DNA of 64,000 bases from Nymphaea colorata (Eukaryota; Streptophyta; Magnoliopsida; Nymphaeales; Nymphaeaceae): the NCBI RefSeq assembly GCF_008831285.2, contig NC_045146.1, forward strand, positions 9,808,972-9,872,971, in the 5' to 3' direction. A program made the translations under genes and the position numbers. Within the stretch, counting starts at the first letter, position 1, and each line of letters opens with the position of its first letter. Shown here one piece after another: positions 52,894 to 64,000 of the stretch. A model generated the notes under the pieces. It ran no database searches, was not told the origin of the DNA, and saw only the letters and a program-made list of their open reading frames with translations.

Positions 52894-55800
52894 TTGCTTG
52901 AACGGATAATTCTTGCTTTCTGTGCATCGTCACCATGGAAACAGCTAACATAAGACAGGTGAAGTTGTTTCTTTCTTGCGGTATACTTCTCAAATTTTCG
53001 AGGGATATAGGACATTTTGGTAGTGCATTTGCAAGGTATAGACTGCCACCTTATTTTTGGAGCCAAGTGAAGCTGCCAAGACACATTGGACGCATATTTT
53101 ATTCGGTAAAAATGACTCGTCTGTCTACATAACCCTATTTGTTTCACTTCATTTTTCATTTGAGAAAGTTCTGCTATTTTTTCGAGCTGTATTTACGTTC
53201 TCCTGGTTGGGGCTCTCATGTTTTATGACTGGGGAACTCGATCTCTTGCACTTTTCTTGTAAAGATGGAAGGTGTCAGTTAGCAGCCTGAAAATCTAAGT
53301 TCCGCTGTGAAAACTATCTTTGAGACGGGCTTTGGTTCTCCAACTTTCTATCTATAGCACTTCTTTTTCTTTTCGTTTTTTTTTCTCGAGTCTCTAGGGC
53401 TTGTGTGCGATCTGCACCTTGCTGATCTGTTTCTGGGCACCATAATTCGTCTGGCTACATAACTAGGGTTGCGTCTGAATCGGCACGTACCGGTTGCTGA
53501 ACGATACCGCCGGCATATTATACGTCGCCACATAGTTTTTCTTTTTTAATTTTAGAATGATTAAAAACAGAGTTGCACCAGCAAAAAAATAATAAGGAAT
53601 ACCTTTCTCTTAAAACCATGGCAGGAAAGGCATGGTGTAGCTAAAGTGCATGGGCATGTAAAAGGACGCTTGATTACTGTCGCTTCCATGCTTTTGTATT
53701 TAAGTGATGTGATGAGGCATGGTACCCTAGTTAGGGTTTCCGATTGCCATTCTTGATGCTGATGCAGTAGAATTTTCAGCCTTTCTTTTTGTTTTTTTTT
53801 TTTTGGCGGTGGGTCCTGCCATTCTTGATGCTGATGCAGCAGAATTTTCAGCATTTTTGTTTTTGGGCGGTGGGTCCTTTTACACCCCAGAAAACCAAAT
53901 GACAATGGCCCGTTTGATGCACGAGTTTCAAAGAGGCTAATTCGAGGCTGATTCGATGACAACGGGGTAGAAAAAGGGAAGCCTAACATATCATTTCCGG
54001 AAGAAACTTTTAGACGGAACTACTGACTCTGCACCCCTTGTCAAGAAACTTGGAAAATAGAAATTTTACTTATTATGGTTTGTCCTCTGATCTAATAAGA
54101 GATTCAAAATCTGAACATGAAATGGCTTCCTAGAGTTTGGTCAAAATCTGGTTCCTGTTCTTTTGTTTCATAAGTGAAATATATTTAATTGTTTCATAAG
54201 TGAAATATATTTAATTCACAATGGCTTTGTAACATCTACTTTTAAGACCTATTCAATTAGAAACTTATGACTATCTAACATTGCACACAGCAAAAAGCGT
54301 AGTATATCTAAGAGCAAATTAGAAAATCTAAATAGAAATGCTAAGATTTTCAAAAAATTAACAACGATGAGCCACACCCTAGACTAGCATGCACGAATAT
54401 AGTTAACAAAATTTTGGAAAAGACACTTATTATATCTCATGCAATGCATTAACAACACGTCAAGTTTATTCTGCTAAATCAATTCAAAAGAAAGAAAAAA
54501 TAGCCCTCCAGTAGGGCAAGGTCTAATTAGTTCTAGACTAAGTGATACGAAATCCCAATTCTAGTAACGTGCACCCTTTCAAATCATAATTGAGAAACAT
54601 AGACCATTTAAATCACAAGCACAAAATGAACTACAGAATCTAGATAATGAAGAAGCAGTTAAAATGACCAAGAACGACTAGAATCATTACTTACTAAACT
54701 GCCCTCTACCAGGGTCGTTCTACTCAAACAAGAAACTGACATACAAAAACCTAATCTACTTATACCAGATAACTGGCCAATCATGACAAGTCAAACATAA
54801 ATGAAGACACTTGGATTACACTAACCTATACTGGAATATAAATCCAAACACCTAACTAATGAATAATTAAGCAAACTCAAATTGAAAACATGATCGAACA
54901 AATTACCAGACTATATAAAACAAGGGGGACCAAAATTGTGGATGACAGATGAGGATGGAATCTGATATCATTACAGCTCATGTGCTAGAAAGAGCTCACC
55001 CATGCCAAGGAGGAGGAGGAAGCAGAAGAAGAAGAGAGGAAAAGAGAATAAAAAGATGAATATAGAGAGGAAGAGAAACAGGTGGCTGGTTAGGGTTTGA
55101 AGGATGTGTTCAGTTGGGGCCTGACTCTCACTTAATAAAAATTAAAACCTAAGTCTGAAACGTTAAGAATGTACTCTAGTTGGTTATGTATAATAAAATA
55201 AATATTACTTACATACTTAACTGAGACCTTATTCTAAGCTGAACAAGAGTTGATGCCAAAAGGCAATAAATTCTGAGAGTTCATAAATTATCTACCATAC
55301 TATTAAGTAGCTAAGTAATTAAGAAATAAAACAAAATAATAAGCTTACTAACTGGATACATGGGGAAGCCACTTGGCGGGCGCGGGGATAGGGCGTCCTT
55401 GGGTCTTCACTCTCCAAAATTGGTGCAGAAGAGCTTTGCCTCTTTCCTAGTCCTATTCAAGACAAAATCCAGGAATCAATCTACCCTACCTAAACCTTCA
55501 CAGTGGTATTTTTAAAGAATCCAGGACTCCACTAAAGGCTTTTGGATAACCAAGTGGGGAGAATCCTAACGGGACGGTGGCGCCTCCTTGCCCCTTTTCT
55601 ACCAAAACTTCAGAAACGAAGTGAAATGACTCACTAGCCCCTGTAGAGTAGCATTGATTGACCTGGAAAAATATCCAAAAAAGTGGACCAAATTCTAGTC
55701 CTAGCTTAACCAGATGAAGCCTAACTAGAATTCAATTTGAACCAAACCAAATCAAAGCCTAACTAAAACTTGATGCCTAATTACCACTTAGTTAACTAGT

Positions 55801-56142
55801 TTCAGATGCATAAACTAAGACGCGTAAGTTAGTGAAATGAAGCATGACGACGCATTACATATAGACAAAACATAAAAGCTACACCAGCCAACTAGTCCAG
55901 AAAATATTGAAACAATGGGCGAAATTGCTGCAATAATAGCCATATTCAATGGAAGATCACCAGTGATAAGTACATAGAAAAAGCTAATCAAACAGGACCA
56001 AAACAGAGACTAATAGAGAAATCGATATAGCAGGACATGAAACAGAGGAGACACAGAAAAAAAAAGCTTGGAGTGAAAGACAGGAACAAGCATCTGCCCT
56101 TTTTTTTTGATATGTTAGCTATTTATACCTTTTAAAATTATT
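52894..56142. other. 3' UTR and gene-free intergenic DNA
   Basis: The first few hundred bases should hold the 3' UTR, but I could not fix a polyadenylation site. Two local duplications are visible: about 53748-53878 (CCATTCTTGATGCTGATGCAG repeated after about 72 bp) and 54157-54214 (TTGTTTCATAAGTGAAATAT, twice). From 54.2 to 56.1 kb the DNA is AT-rich without recognisable coding sequence. It may include an LTR of TE6, which I could not define. Confidence 0.55.
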
Positions 56143-56780
56143 TTAGTTTACATAAAGAACAATGCCATAAATAATCAAGTTCATTAGAGAATGGTATGGT
56201 TCTTTTCCGGCACATAAAATATCTAGAACCGTTTCTGAGCCAAGGCAATCAACCTCAATGTGTTTCATGTTCTCATGAAACGAAGGGTTGGATGCAATAT
56301 GTAATACAACCTGGTTACCGTAGAACAAGTTGACAGCTTGTATGTCTCTAACATATAAATATGCAACTAACGCCTTGATCCATATTAATTTTTTTGTTTT
56401 CTGAGATATATGATTTTTTCCCAAAAATATGCAATACCCAGTGGCCGAGCGCCTTGTCTCTTTGCAAGCAGCCCAATCGATGTCATAGTAGGATGTCAAC
56501 TGAATTTCATTATTTGATTTCATCAAAATCTCTCGTCCTGAATTCTTCTTAAGGTAACACGCCCCGTTGAGCACAACTTTCATATGGTTTGATCCATTGG
56601 GATTTTAGATGGCTTTACATTCAAATATCATATTTCTTCTAAGATGTCCATTGTGTACTTACGTTGAGAGATAAATAGGCCCTATTTTGCTTGGGGGAAC
56701 TCATTCCCCAAGAAGTACTTTAAATTGCCAAGATCATGTGGAACAATTTGCCCATGAAGAAATGCATTATGGATATCCAT
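56143..56780 (-). pseudogene. TE6 RT 3' part and RNase H
   Basis: Reads NAFLHGQ, DLGNLKYFLG, SQRKYTMDIL, then DIDWAACKETRRSATGYCIFL and HENMKHIEVD. Stops and frameshifts are present. Confidence 0.82.
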
Positions 56781-57145
56781 TGTGAAGACGTGCATTCTTG
56801 AAGAAGATGAGATAACAACGAAAATGAAAAGGTAAACACAAGAAAAGTCGACCTGCTCCTCAACCGATGCCTGCTCAACAGATGCATCGGTCTGCTCCTC
56901 AACCGACGCCTTCTCAACAGATGCGTCGATCTGCTTCTCAACTGACGCTTAAAATCAAACGCAGGGAATATTTCCTTTATGTAAAAGTAGTATTTAAACA
57001 TTAGTGCGTGAGGCTCAAAGCACAGCTGAAAAATTTTGGGACCTCCTACCGTGGATGTAGGCTTAACAGCCGAACCATGTTAAATCCTTCTTCTTTGAGT
57101 GTGTTTGTGTTTGCACAATTGTTTGCCTTCATCCTGTGTTTTACA
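56781..57145 (+). repeat. TE5 5' LTR
   Basis: 365 bp, TGTGAAGACGTGC ... GTGTTTTACA. Contains repeated GCTCCTCAACCGA/TGCTCAACAGATGC units around 56850-56950. Confidence 0.78.
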
Positions 57146-57239
57146 TAGTATCAGAGCCGAAATGGCCAATGCCGATGTTTCAACTTCTCACATCAGCTGA
57201 AACTCTAAGATAAGTAGTCAATTCCCTGTTTTGCCATCA

Positions 57240-58420
57240 CTTCCTACTCCTAATTCTTTCCAGCATTTTTTGTCGATCAAATTGGATGGTGAAAATTACT
57301 CTCTATGGGTCTCTCATTTTAGACCACTTTTTATCTCATACGACTTGGATGGTTACGTTGATGGAACCAAAACGTAGCCTAAAAAATTTGTTATAGTTGA
57401 CATACAAAAAAATTATTTACCCCGAGTATGTGGTCTGGCGTCGTCATGAGCAGCTTCTCTTGAGCTGCATTATACCAGCTCTCTCTCAGTGCTCAGGTCA
57501 TTGGATTAGAAACTTCCTATGAGTCTGCACCTCCCTTAAGGAAGTCTATGCGGCTCAGTCAAAAGCTTGAGTAATGCAATTGAAAGAGCAGTCAGGCTTC
57601 TCACCAATTAGGTATTACTGGCAAACCAGTTCCCACTGATGAACTTGTGCTTCATAGCTTGCGAGGATTACCTTCTGAATACGATCCACTCAAATATAGT
57701 GTCTCTATCTACTCAAAGACATAATCTGAATATTATCAAACTGCATAGCCTTCTCCTTTCATATGAGGCCTTTCTTGGTGACTCTGAAGACACCGTGAAG
57801 GGCGTTGAAGCTCAGTTGGCTCTAACTAATCCTAGACCACTACACTCTCATAATAGTAATAATAGTGGTGGTAACCAAGGAAACTACAGAGGAGGATTTA
57901 GAGGAAGAGGCAGTGGATGGCAAGGTGACAACAGAGGCAACTTAATTCAGTCGATCGTTTACCAATACTGTGATGAAACGGGACATTCTGTCAAGAACTG
58001 TTTTAAAATACATCCAGAGAAACAAGGTACATGTCCACATGCTTACAGTGTTGTCACGTCTAATATTGTTACAGGCGACAGGTCGGTCATGGTACCCAGA
58101 CTCAGGTCCTACTCACGACATTACCCCCGATCTAAATGCCTTATCCACGCACACCGAGTATCAGGGATCTGGCTTTGTGAAATTGGAAATGGAATAGGTT
58201 TGTTCACATCTCATTTTGGTAACTCCATTATAAATTCTGTTGGATCTAAACTCCATTTAAATGAGATATTACATGTTTCCATGATTACTAAGAAGTTTCC
58301 TTCTGTACAAGGATTTGCAAAGGACAATGGAGTAATTTTCACGACGAGGAGTGCCGAGTTCGAGACAAATTACAAGACATCAGTATGCAAAAGGCTCAAT
58401 TGAAGACGAGGTTTATACAA
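57240..58420 (+). pseudogene. TE5 gag and protease
   Basis: Gag from about 57270 (IKLDGENYSLWVSHF-like), continuing in 57639-58403 with LLSYEAFLGDSEDTVKGVEAQ, a Gly/Arg/Asn-rich tail and a zinc knuckle YQYCDETGHSVKNC in which the first Cys has become Tyr. Protease WYPDSGPTHDIT is in another frame (57970-58197), its DSGA motif altered to DSGP. Confidence 0.78.
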
Positions 58421-58429
58421 GCTTGACTT

Positions 58430-61072
58430 TGATGTTTTACATAAGAATTTGAAATTTGCTTTTGTAGGAGAAAAGACTGGTTTTTATACTTGGCCCGTAG
58501 GTTGGGACATGCTAGTCTAAATATTGTTGATAGAATTGTCAAAAGGTTTGAGTTGGGTCCTAATGTTCATGGACATTTTGTCTGCTCTGCTTGTTAATAT
58601 GGCAAGATACATAAATTTCCATTTCAGCATATTGATTACTCCAAACTAGAAGCCCTTGAAATTGTGTTCAGTGATGTTTGGGAACCTGCGCCAGTGTGTG
58701 GCGTGAATGGGACTAAATATTATGTCATATTTGTTGTCACACGATCAAGGTGTACTTGGATTTATATGTTAAAAAGTAAATCAGATGTAATGGAAGTTTT
58801 AAATCCTTGAAGGTTCTTGTTGAAAATGTGATCTGAAAAAAATTAACTATATTCACACTGATGGAAGAGATGAGTAAACTCAAGAACAAGACATCTCAGA
58901 AAGGAAGCATAGGCACATTGATGGCACATGATTGACACTCATGACTCATACTCACATTTCTACACATGCGCTTTTACTACCGTTGTTTATTTGGTAGAAA
59001 GGAAGCATAGGCACATTGATGGCACATGATTGACACTCATGACTCATACTCACATTCCTACACATTTCTGGAAGACCTTACCATAATCATAAACTCAACT
59101 TCGGATCCAAAGACCACGTGTTTACGGGGTATAGTCCTAATCACCATGTATCTCTGTTTGGATCGTGAAACCTATAAGATAGTCATCTCTAGGGACGTCA
59201 TCTTCAATGAACAAGACTTTCCTTTTGAAAAACGTCAGACCAGTAGACAAACACCCAACCATGATTTAGAAAAACCAGTTATTGTGTCAAGTTGGATACC
59301 CATTCCAATCCAAAATGCTCAGGTCTCCCAACAACTGTCACAAATCACCCTGAACCTGAAAACCATGAGCCTCATAATTTTGAATCTAATTCACTAATCT
59401 CAAATAGCTCTTTAGGCCAGCATCAAAGTTTGCCTCAAACTGAAAACCTTGGGCCTGAGACCCAACCTACTCCTCCCATTCAGCATACACATCCCATGGT
59501 CACATATACCATGGATGGTACAAGGAAACCAAAGGTTTATCTATCTAAACATACCTTCTCATTTACCTTACTTACCCTTGAGTCTAAACCCACTACTACC
59601 TAGTAAATGTCCTCAAATAGTGCCAAATGGAGGAAGAATGCCAAGCTCTTCAATGGAATCGAACTTGGAACTTGATTCCAACAGGCGATGCTTAGAACAT
59701 AGTAGGGTGCAAATGAGTGAACAAAATAAAGAGAAGATCTGATGGAACCCTTGAGAGGTTCAAGGTAAGACTTATCATCGCATTCTTCAAGAAGAAGGTG
59801 TAATTTTTTTGAGACTTTTAACCTTGTGGTGAAACCAACTATGACCAGAACCGTTCTAGCCTTGGCTATCAATCAAAGATGAGCAGTGAGGCAACTTGAC
59901 GTCAATAATGCTTTTTTAAATTGCACTCACTGAGACCAAGTACATGATTCAACCACTAGGATTTATTGATAAGAGAAATCCAACTTATGTTTGTAAGCTA
60001 AATAAAGTTTGTATGGTTTGAAACAAGTGCCAAGGGTTTGGTTATAGCTAAAACTTGCTCTCACTAATTTAGGTCTTTCAAGCTCCAAGTTTAATCCTTC
60101 TCTTTTTATGTACAAGAATAATAGAGAGGCAGTTTTTATTTTAGTCTATGTGGATGACATCCTTGTGACTGGATGTCCCAACAATTTTGTTGAGAAGCTC
60201 ATTTCCATCAAAGATTAATTCTATAAAGGAAAATTTGCCTTCAAGGACTTGGGGAGACTTCATTTTCTTAGGCCTTGAGGGCTTCCTATACTAAGGATGG
60301 TCTCTTGCTCTCTCAAAGAAATCACATCCTTAATAATATTTTAAAATGAACAAACATGTTGGAAGCTAAACCTATGATGACGCCAATGGCCACCTCCACC
60401 AAGTTGTTTGATCAAGATAGTCCGATAGCCCACCCATGGGCAACACCATTCTTTATTGACATACAGTGGGAGCTCTACAATATTTTACCATAAAGGCTCT
60501 ATAATATTTTACCATAACACAACTTGATATTGCATCTAGTGTGAATCGAGTATGTTAGTTTATGCATTGTCCTACTTCAGTGGGGAGCTGTCAAGAGGAC
60601 CTTCTACTACCTGAAGCAAACCATTCACTATGGACTCCTCCTTTCACCATCCCGAGATCAAAGTATAGATGTCATATAGATGTAGATTGTGTAGGATGTC
60701 TTGTTGATGGAAAATCCACGTCTAGGTATGCTACATACTTTGGTCCAAATCTAATATCCTAGAGTTCAAGAAACCAAAGAAGCTGAATACAGAGGAATAG
60801 CCAACACTGCTGGTGAGGTGTTGTGGATCAGCTCCCTTTTCTTAGAACTTGGAATTCCTTTGTCACAAATTCCCACAATATGGCACGACAATCTTAGTGC
60901 AAATTCTCTAGCTGATCAAATAACGTTTCAAAATGGAAGAAAGCACATGGTAATTGATGTGCATTTTGTTCGAGATAAAGTATAAGGTTGTGCAATTTCG
61001 ACTTTTAAGTTCCAATACACAAATTGTAGACATCCTTACTAAGCCTCTTTTACTGTGCAGCTTATGGGGGGA
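58430..61072 (+). pseudogene. TE5 integrase-RT-RNase H remnants
   Basis: Pre-integrase GHASLNIVDRIVKRF and the integrase start (LEIVFSDVWEPAP) lie near 58510-58700. The middle of integrase is scrambled, with an approximately 60-bp repeat (AGGAAGCATAGGCACATTG at 58901 and 59000). 59026-59397 is the linker. RT QLDVNNAFL and VYVDDILVTGCP lie at about 59890-60190. RNase H (CHIDVDCVGC, EAEYRGIANT, WHDNLSANSLA) is at about 60660-61060. No long frame survives. Confidence 0.78.
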
Positions 61073-61234
61073 TGTAAGTACATGTACTCTCGAAGAATAT
61101 GAGATAACAACAAAAATGGAGAGGCGTGAACACAAGGAAAGTCGATATGCTCTTCAACCAACACCTGCTCAACAGCTATGTTTGTGTTTTTTACAATTGT
61201 AAGATTGCCTGTTGTCGTCATCATTGGTTTTACA
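61073..61234 (+). repeat. TE5 3' LTR (internally deleted)
   Basis: 162 bp. Matches the start and end of 56781-57145 but lacks about 200 bp of its middle. Confidence 0.75.
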
Positions 61235-63560
61235 TCCATTTGGTGAAGATGCCGGTCAAATTTTGCTGTAAGAGTAAGATGACACCTTAACATAGCTGAT
61301 TTGGCTACCAGTGCAAATGTTTAGTGATTCAATTTGTGAGTTATCCTTCGCAACCATGACAATTGCTTTACATTTGATCCTAAAAGCCAATTTACATACC
61401 ATTGGTTTTACTCCAAGTGGTAATGATGAATGGACCCATGTGTTGTTGTCTTCTAACACTTTTAATTCTGCCGACATAGCTTCCCTTCATTGAGGTGACT
61501 ACATTGTCTCATTACAAAAATTAGGTTCTGACTCACTACAGAAAGACAAGACGAACAATTGATGTATAGGTGAGAATTTTTTGGAGGTAATGCAACTTGA
61601 AAGACGATACTGATAGTTGTTTCCAAGTTCCAGTGAAGATGATGAACCTGAATTTTGAGAGACTGCATTATAGTAGAAGTCCTTCTGTAACACTGATGGT
61701 TTTCTTGGACAAGCAAACTTTCTCGGTTCAAATGATTCTTGAGGAGATTTTTCTGGGAAAGCAAGGATATGTTCAGGAACAAGTTCATGAGAAATAACAT
61801 AGTTCATTTGCTAAGTTTGTGGTACTCAATGGGGGGTTCATTGGGTTTGTTGTCTTCATGAGAAATATTTTCTACCAAGGAGTTTATTGGCTGTGGTGTG
61901 GAGGCATTAGTTGGTCCCTTAGTCATTACAATTCTCTTGTTTCAAGCTATATCATATGCAATTGATATAGGTAAAACGGCTTCCATTTTTTTTGTTTTTA
62001 TCATCTTTGTAAGGAGAAAACATTTTCAGAGAATGTAAGATCTTTGTCAAAAAATATTTTATGCAGACAATACACTTTTTGAACAGGTGCATGTCACACA
62101 CCATTTTGGCTTTTGATCAACTTTATGTTTTGTTTCCAAATTTATGCATAATATAAGCAACTGAACACTTTAATATGATCAGAAACATGTTTTTTTTTTA
62201 TATAATCATTCAAAAAGAGTCAATCCTTGAAGCACTGGTGATGGTGTTCTATTTATAAAATAGGCTACCATCAAAATGTTTTTCCCAAAACTTCGGTGTT
62301 ACCTTTGCTTGAAATTGCAATGCTTTGGCCACACAAAGTAAGTGCTAGTATTTTCTTTCAACACATTGCTTTGTTATGGAATTTTGGGGCAGTTGTGCTC
62401 ATGTGAGGTCCCTTTCATCAAGTAAAAATCAATATGTGAAAAAATTCTGCATTATTGTCCATTTTTTGCTTGTGTCACATGAGGTACACCTATGCCAATC
62501 TAGTGTAGTCATCTACAATGCTTAAAAAAATGTTAAGCACCACTTAGAGAACTTTGTGAATAAGGACTGCATATGTCAAAATGAAGGAATTCAAAAGGGT
62601 CACAAGTTTTAATTGTAGACAAAAAAAATGGAAATCGAGTTTGCTTTGAGATGTTACAAATCTCATAGTAATAATTGTTCGTCTTTATAGCATATAAGTC
62701 AGCTAATGGACATAAGATTAATTTAAGACTAGACACAGAGAAAACTTGTTGCAAGATTAATGATGAAGAGAGAATGACAATACCAACATTTGAAGCATAG
62801 CCCATTGTTATTGGGTAGCATTCTATGAAACAATTTCCCAAGTTTTAAATACTAAAAGTTGAAGGACAAAGTTGATACCAAGTGATCAGTAGCATTGCTA
62901 TATAGGATCCATGTGTCACCAAAGAAAAATGACATACCAACAAATTGAGTTTAGGATGAAGAGGAAGATACTATTTCATTGATAAGTTGAATGGCTTTTT
63001 CATATCGTTCTAAAGTAAAGGTTAGCATAGTCTTGTTGTTGACCATCTTCCTATAGCATGTAGGTTTAAAAGCATTAACAATATTAACATTAGCTGGTTT
63101 CTCAACATTTGGTGTAACCCCGTTTTTGGTTATTCTACCTCAATTTTTTATTCTTGAAATTACAAGGAAATCTATGTAACTCAAAACATTTTTCCCTAGC
63201 AGGGCCAATGATTTGAGAATACATGCAAGAAACTTGCTGCCAATTAGGATTCTTGTTCCATTTTTGATATGTGTTCATAGCTGCAACACCATAATGCATA
63301 GGAATTCCAACCATTCATGCCTCCGTTCGTTTTTTTTTTTTTTTGAATGACCAACACATACATTTTTGCTAAAGAAGGAATTGGTTCTTGAAGAAGAATT
63401 TGGCCTCTTATGGAGTTATGCGAGTCATTAAGGCCCATTAAAGATTGAATGACTTTCTCCTCCTGTTGTTTTTTTACCATAACCTTCGTAGCTCAAAAGG
63501 TGCAACACAAGAAAGGATCATAAGATGTCAACTCGTCCCAATATAATTTCAGCTTAGTAA
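61235..63560 (-). pseudogene. TE6 gag to RT 5' part
   Basis: 61256-61477 RT start. 61462-61807 linker. 61810-62530 mostly unreadable with poly-T/A tracts. 62533-62841 pre-integrase zinc region and integrase start. 63244-63560 gag. Frameshifts between all of them. Confidence 0.75.
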
Positions 63561-63599
63561 AATATGCAACGATGGACTGATTTTCTTGAACATGCCTAT

Positions 63600-64000
63600 T
63601 GACCATTGATCTTATTTGGTGTTTTCTTGGGGTAGTGCTTTGCATCCTTTAAGTCCGGCCAAATATCTCTGGCATTCATTCCATGTGTTACATTCTCAGC
63701 TAGATCAGAGACGGCTGAGTCTCTTGTAGGCTTCAGCTAGATCAGAGACTTTTGCTCCGGTCAACATCTGTGTCTTTGCTACTGCGCATTCAGGAGAGAG
63801 TCCCTGTAGAAACTTCGCAACCATAGATTGTTCACCATGAGTCTCACGGCATGTTGGACAAGGGGGACGTAATGCTTTAAGCTGTTCATAGATCGATGAG
63901 GGAAGCAAAATACTGAGCAAGACTTTGGTCACCCTGTTATAAATTAAGTAATTCTTCATCCACTTGCAATATCTTGCTAACATTCTTGTCATTCGAGTAA
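63600..64000 (-). pseudogene. Partial copia gag of TE4-like type
   Basis: 63705-63992 reads MVAKFLQGLSPECAVAKTQMLTGAKVSDLAEAYKRL in overlapping parts, close to the TE4 gag ([19 protein letters not shown]). The sequence CTAGATCAGAGAC is repeated at 63699 and 63735 near its junction with TE6. It continues beyond the window. Confidence 0.75.

Larger units (their letters stand above)
56781..61234 (+). mobile_element. Ty1/copia element TE5, degenerate, inserted in TE6
   Basis: 4454 bp between two LTR copies, with perfect 5-bp target duplication TCCAT (56776-56780 and 61235-61239). PBS TAGTATCAGAGCC at 57146-57158 (one change from the usual sequence). Polypurine ATGGGGGGA (61064-61072). Coding domains of gag, protease, integrase scraps, RT and RNase H follow in order on the plus strand but are full of stops. 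The 3' LTR is less than half the length of the 5' one. Ancient compared with TE1-TE3. Confidence 0.85.
56143..63560 (-). mobile_element. Old Ty1/copia element TE6, split by TE5
   Basis: Minus-strand copia parts in correct order: gag (about 63244-63560, QSLMGLNDSHNSIRGQILL), pre-integrase/integrase start (about 62533-62700, TRFPFFLSTIKTCDPFEFLHFDI), linker (61462-61810), RT start (61256-61477, KVLEDNNTWVHSSLP), then TE5, then the rest of RT and RNase H (56143-56780). Most of the integrase core is not recognisable, and the RT palm with YVDD is deleted between NAFLHGQ and DLGNLKYFLG. LTRs were not found. Heavily mutated and old. Confidence 0.8.

Overview
This is nuclear DNA of a flowering plant. 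Every protein-coding sequence has plant relatives, there is a decayed chloroplast insertion, and nested LTR retrotransposons and hAT-type DNA transposons lie inside very long introns. Such long, transposon-filled introns are common in woody or large-genome angiosperms. I cannot name the species from sequence alone.

The one clear host gene is on the + strand at about 8401-52893. It encodes the beta subunit of ER glucosidase II (PRKCSH family; PSL4 in Arabidopsis). I can assemble 15 coding exons, all with GT-AG introns and matching phases. They give 578 codons plus a stop, beginning with a signal peptide and ending in the ER-retrieval tetrapeptide HDEL. About 1.7 kb of coding sequence is spread over 44.5 kb because three introns have expanded to 13.7, 9.0 and 16.8 kb.

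Region by region. (1) 1-7231: chloroplast-derived DNA (NUPT) with decayed rps16, psbM, trnD-GUC, trnY-GUA, a trnE remnant, trnT-GGU, psbD and the start of psbC; rps16 is inverted relative to the rest. (2) 7232-8400: upstream/5' region of the glucosidase gene. (3) 8401-9784: exons 1-4. (4) Intron 4 is almost entirely one nest: a hAT-like element of 'family A' (10170-23186) holds another family A copy, a family B element that itself holds a Ty1/copia element (TE1), and a second copia element (TE4) that holds two more family A copies. (5) Intron 5 holds a family B element and a nearly intact copia element (TE2, 27367-32590). (6) Exons 6-11 lie at 32723-35600. (7) Intron 11 holds a family B element, a solo LTR, a copia RNase H remnant, an LTR-element remnant with a hAT element in its LTR and a ribosomal protein S3-like fragment, a degenerate hAT transposase element with a family A copy inside it, and a copia element (TE3) inserted in one copy of a 244-bp tandem duplication. 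(8) Exons 12-15 end at 52893. (9) 53-56 kb shows no gene. (10) 56.1-64 kb is an old minus-strand copia element (TE6) split by a plus-strand copia element (TE5), plus part of a third gag.

The most interesting structure is family A. Its TIRs begin CARTGTTGTA, its copies have 8-bp target duplications, and its ends are packed with the perfect palindrome CGTATCGTACGATACG. An autonomous-type relative with a BED finger and DUF659/hAT transposase remnant lies in the same gene. TE2 and TE3, related copia elements, lie in opposite orientation around exons 6-11 and could pair in the pre-mRNA.
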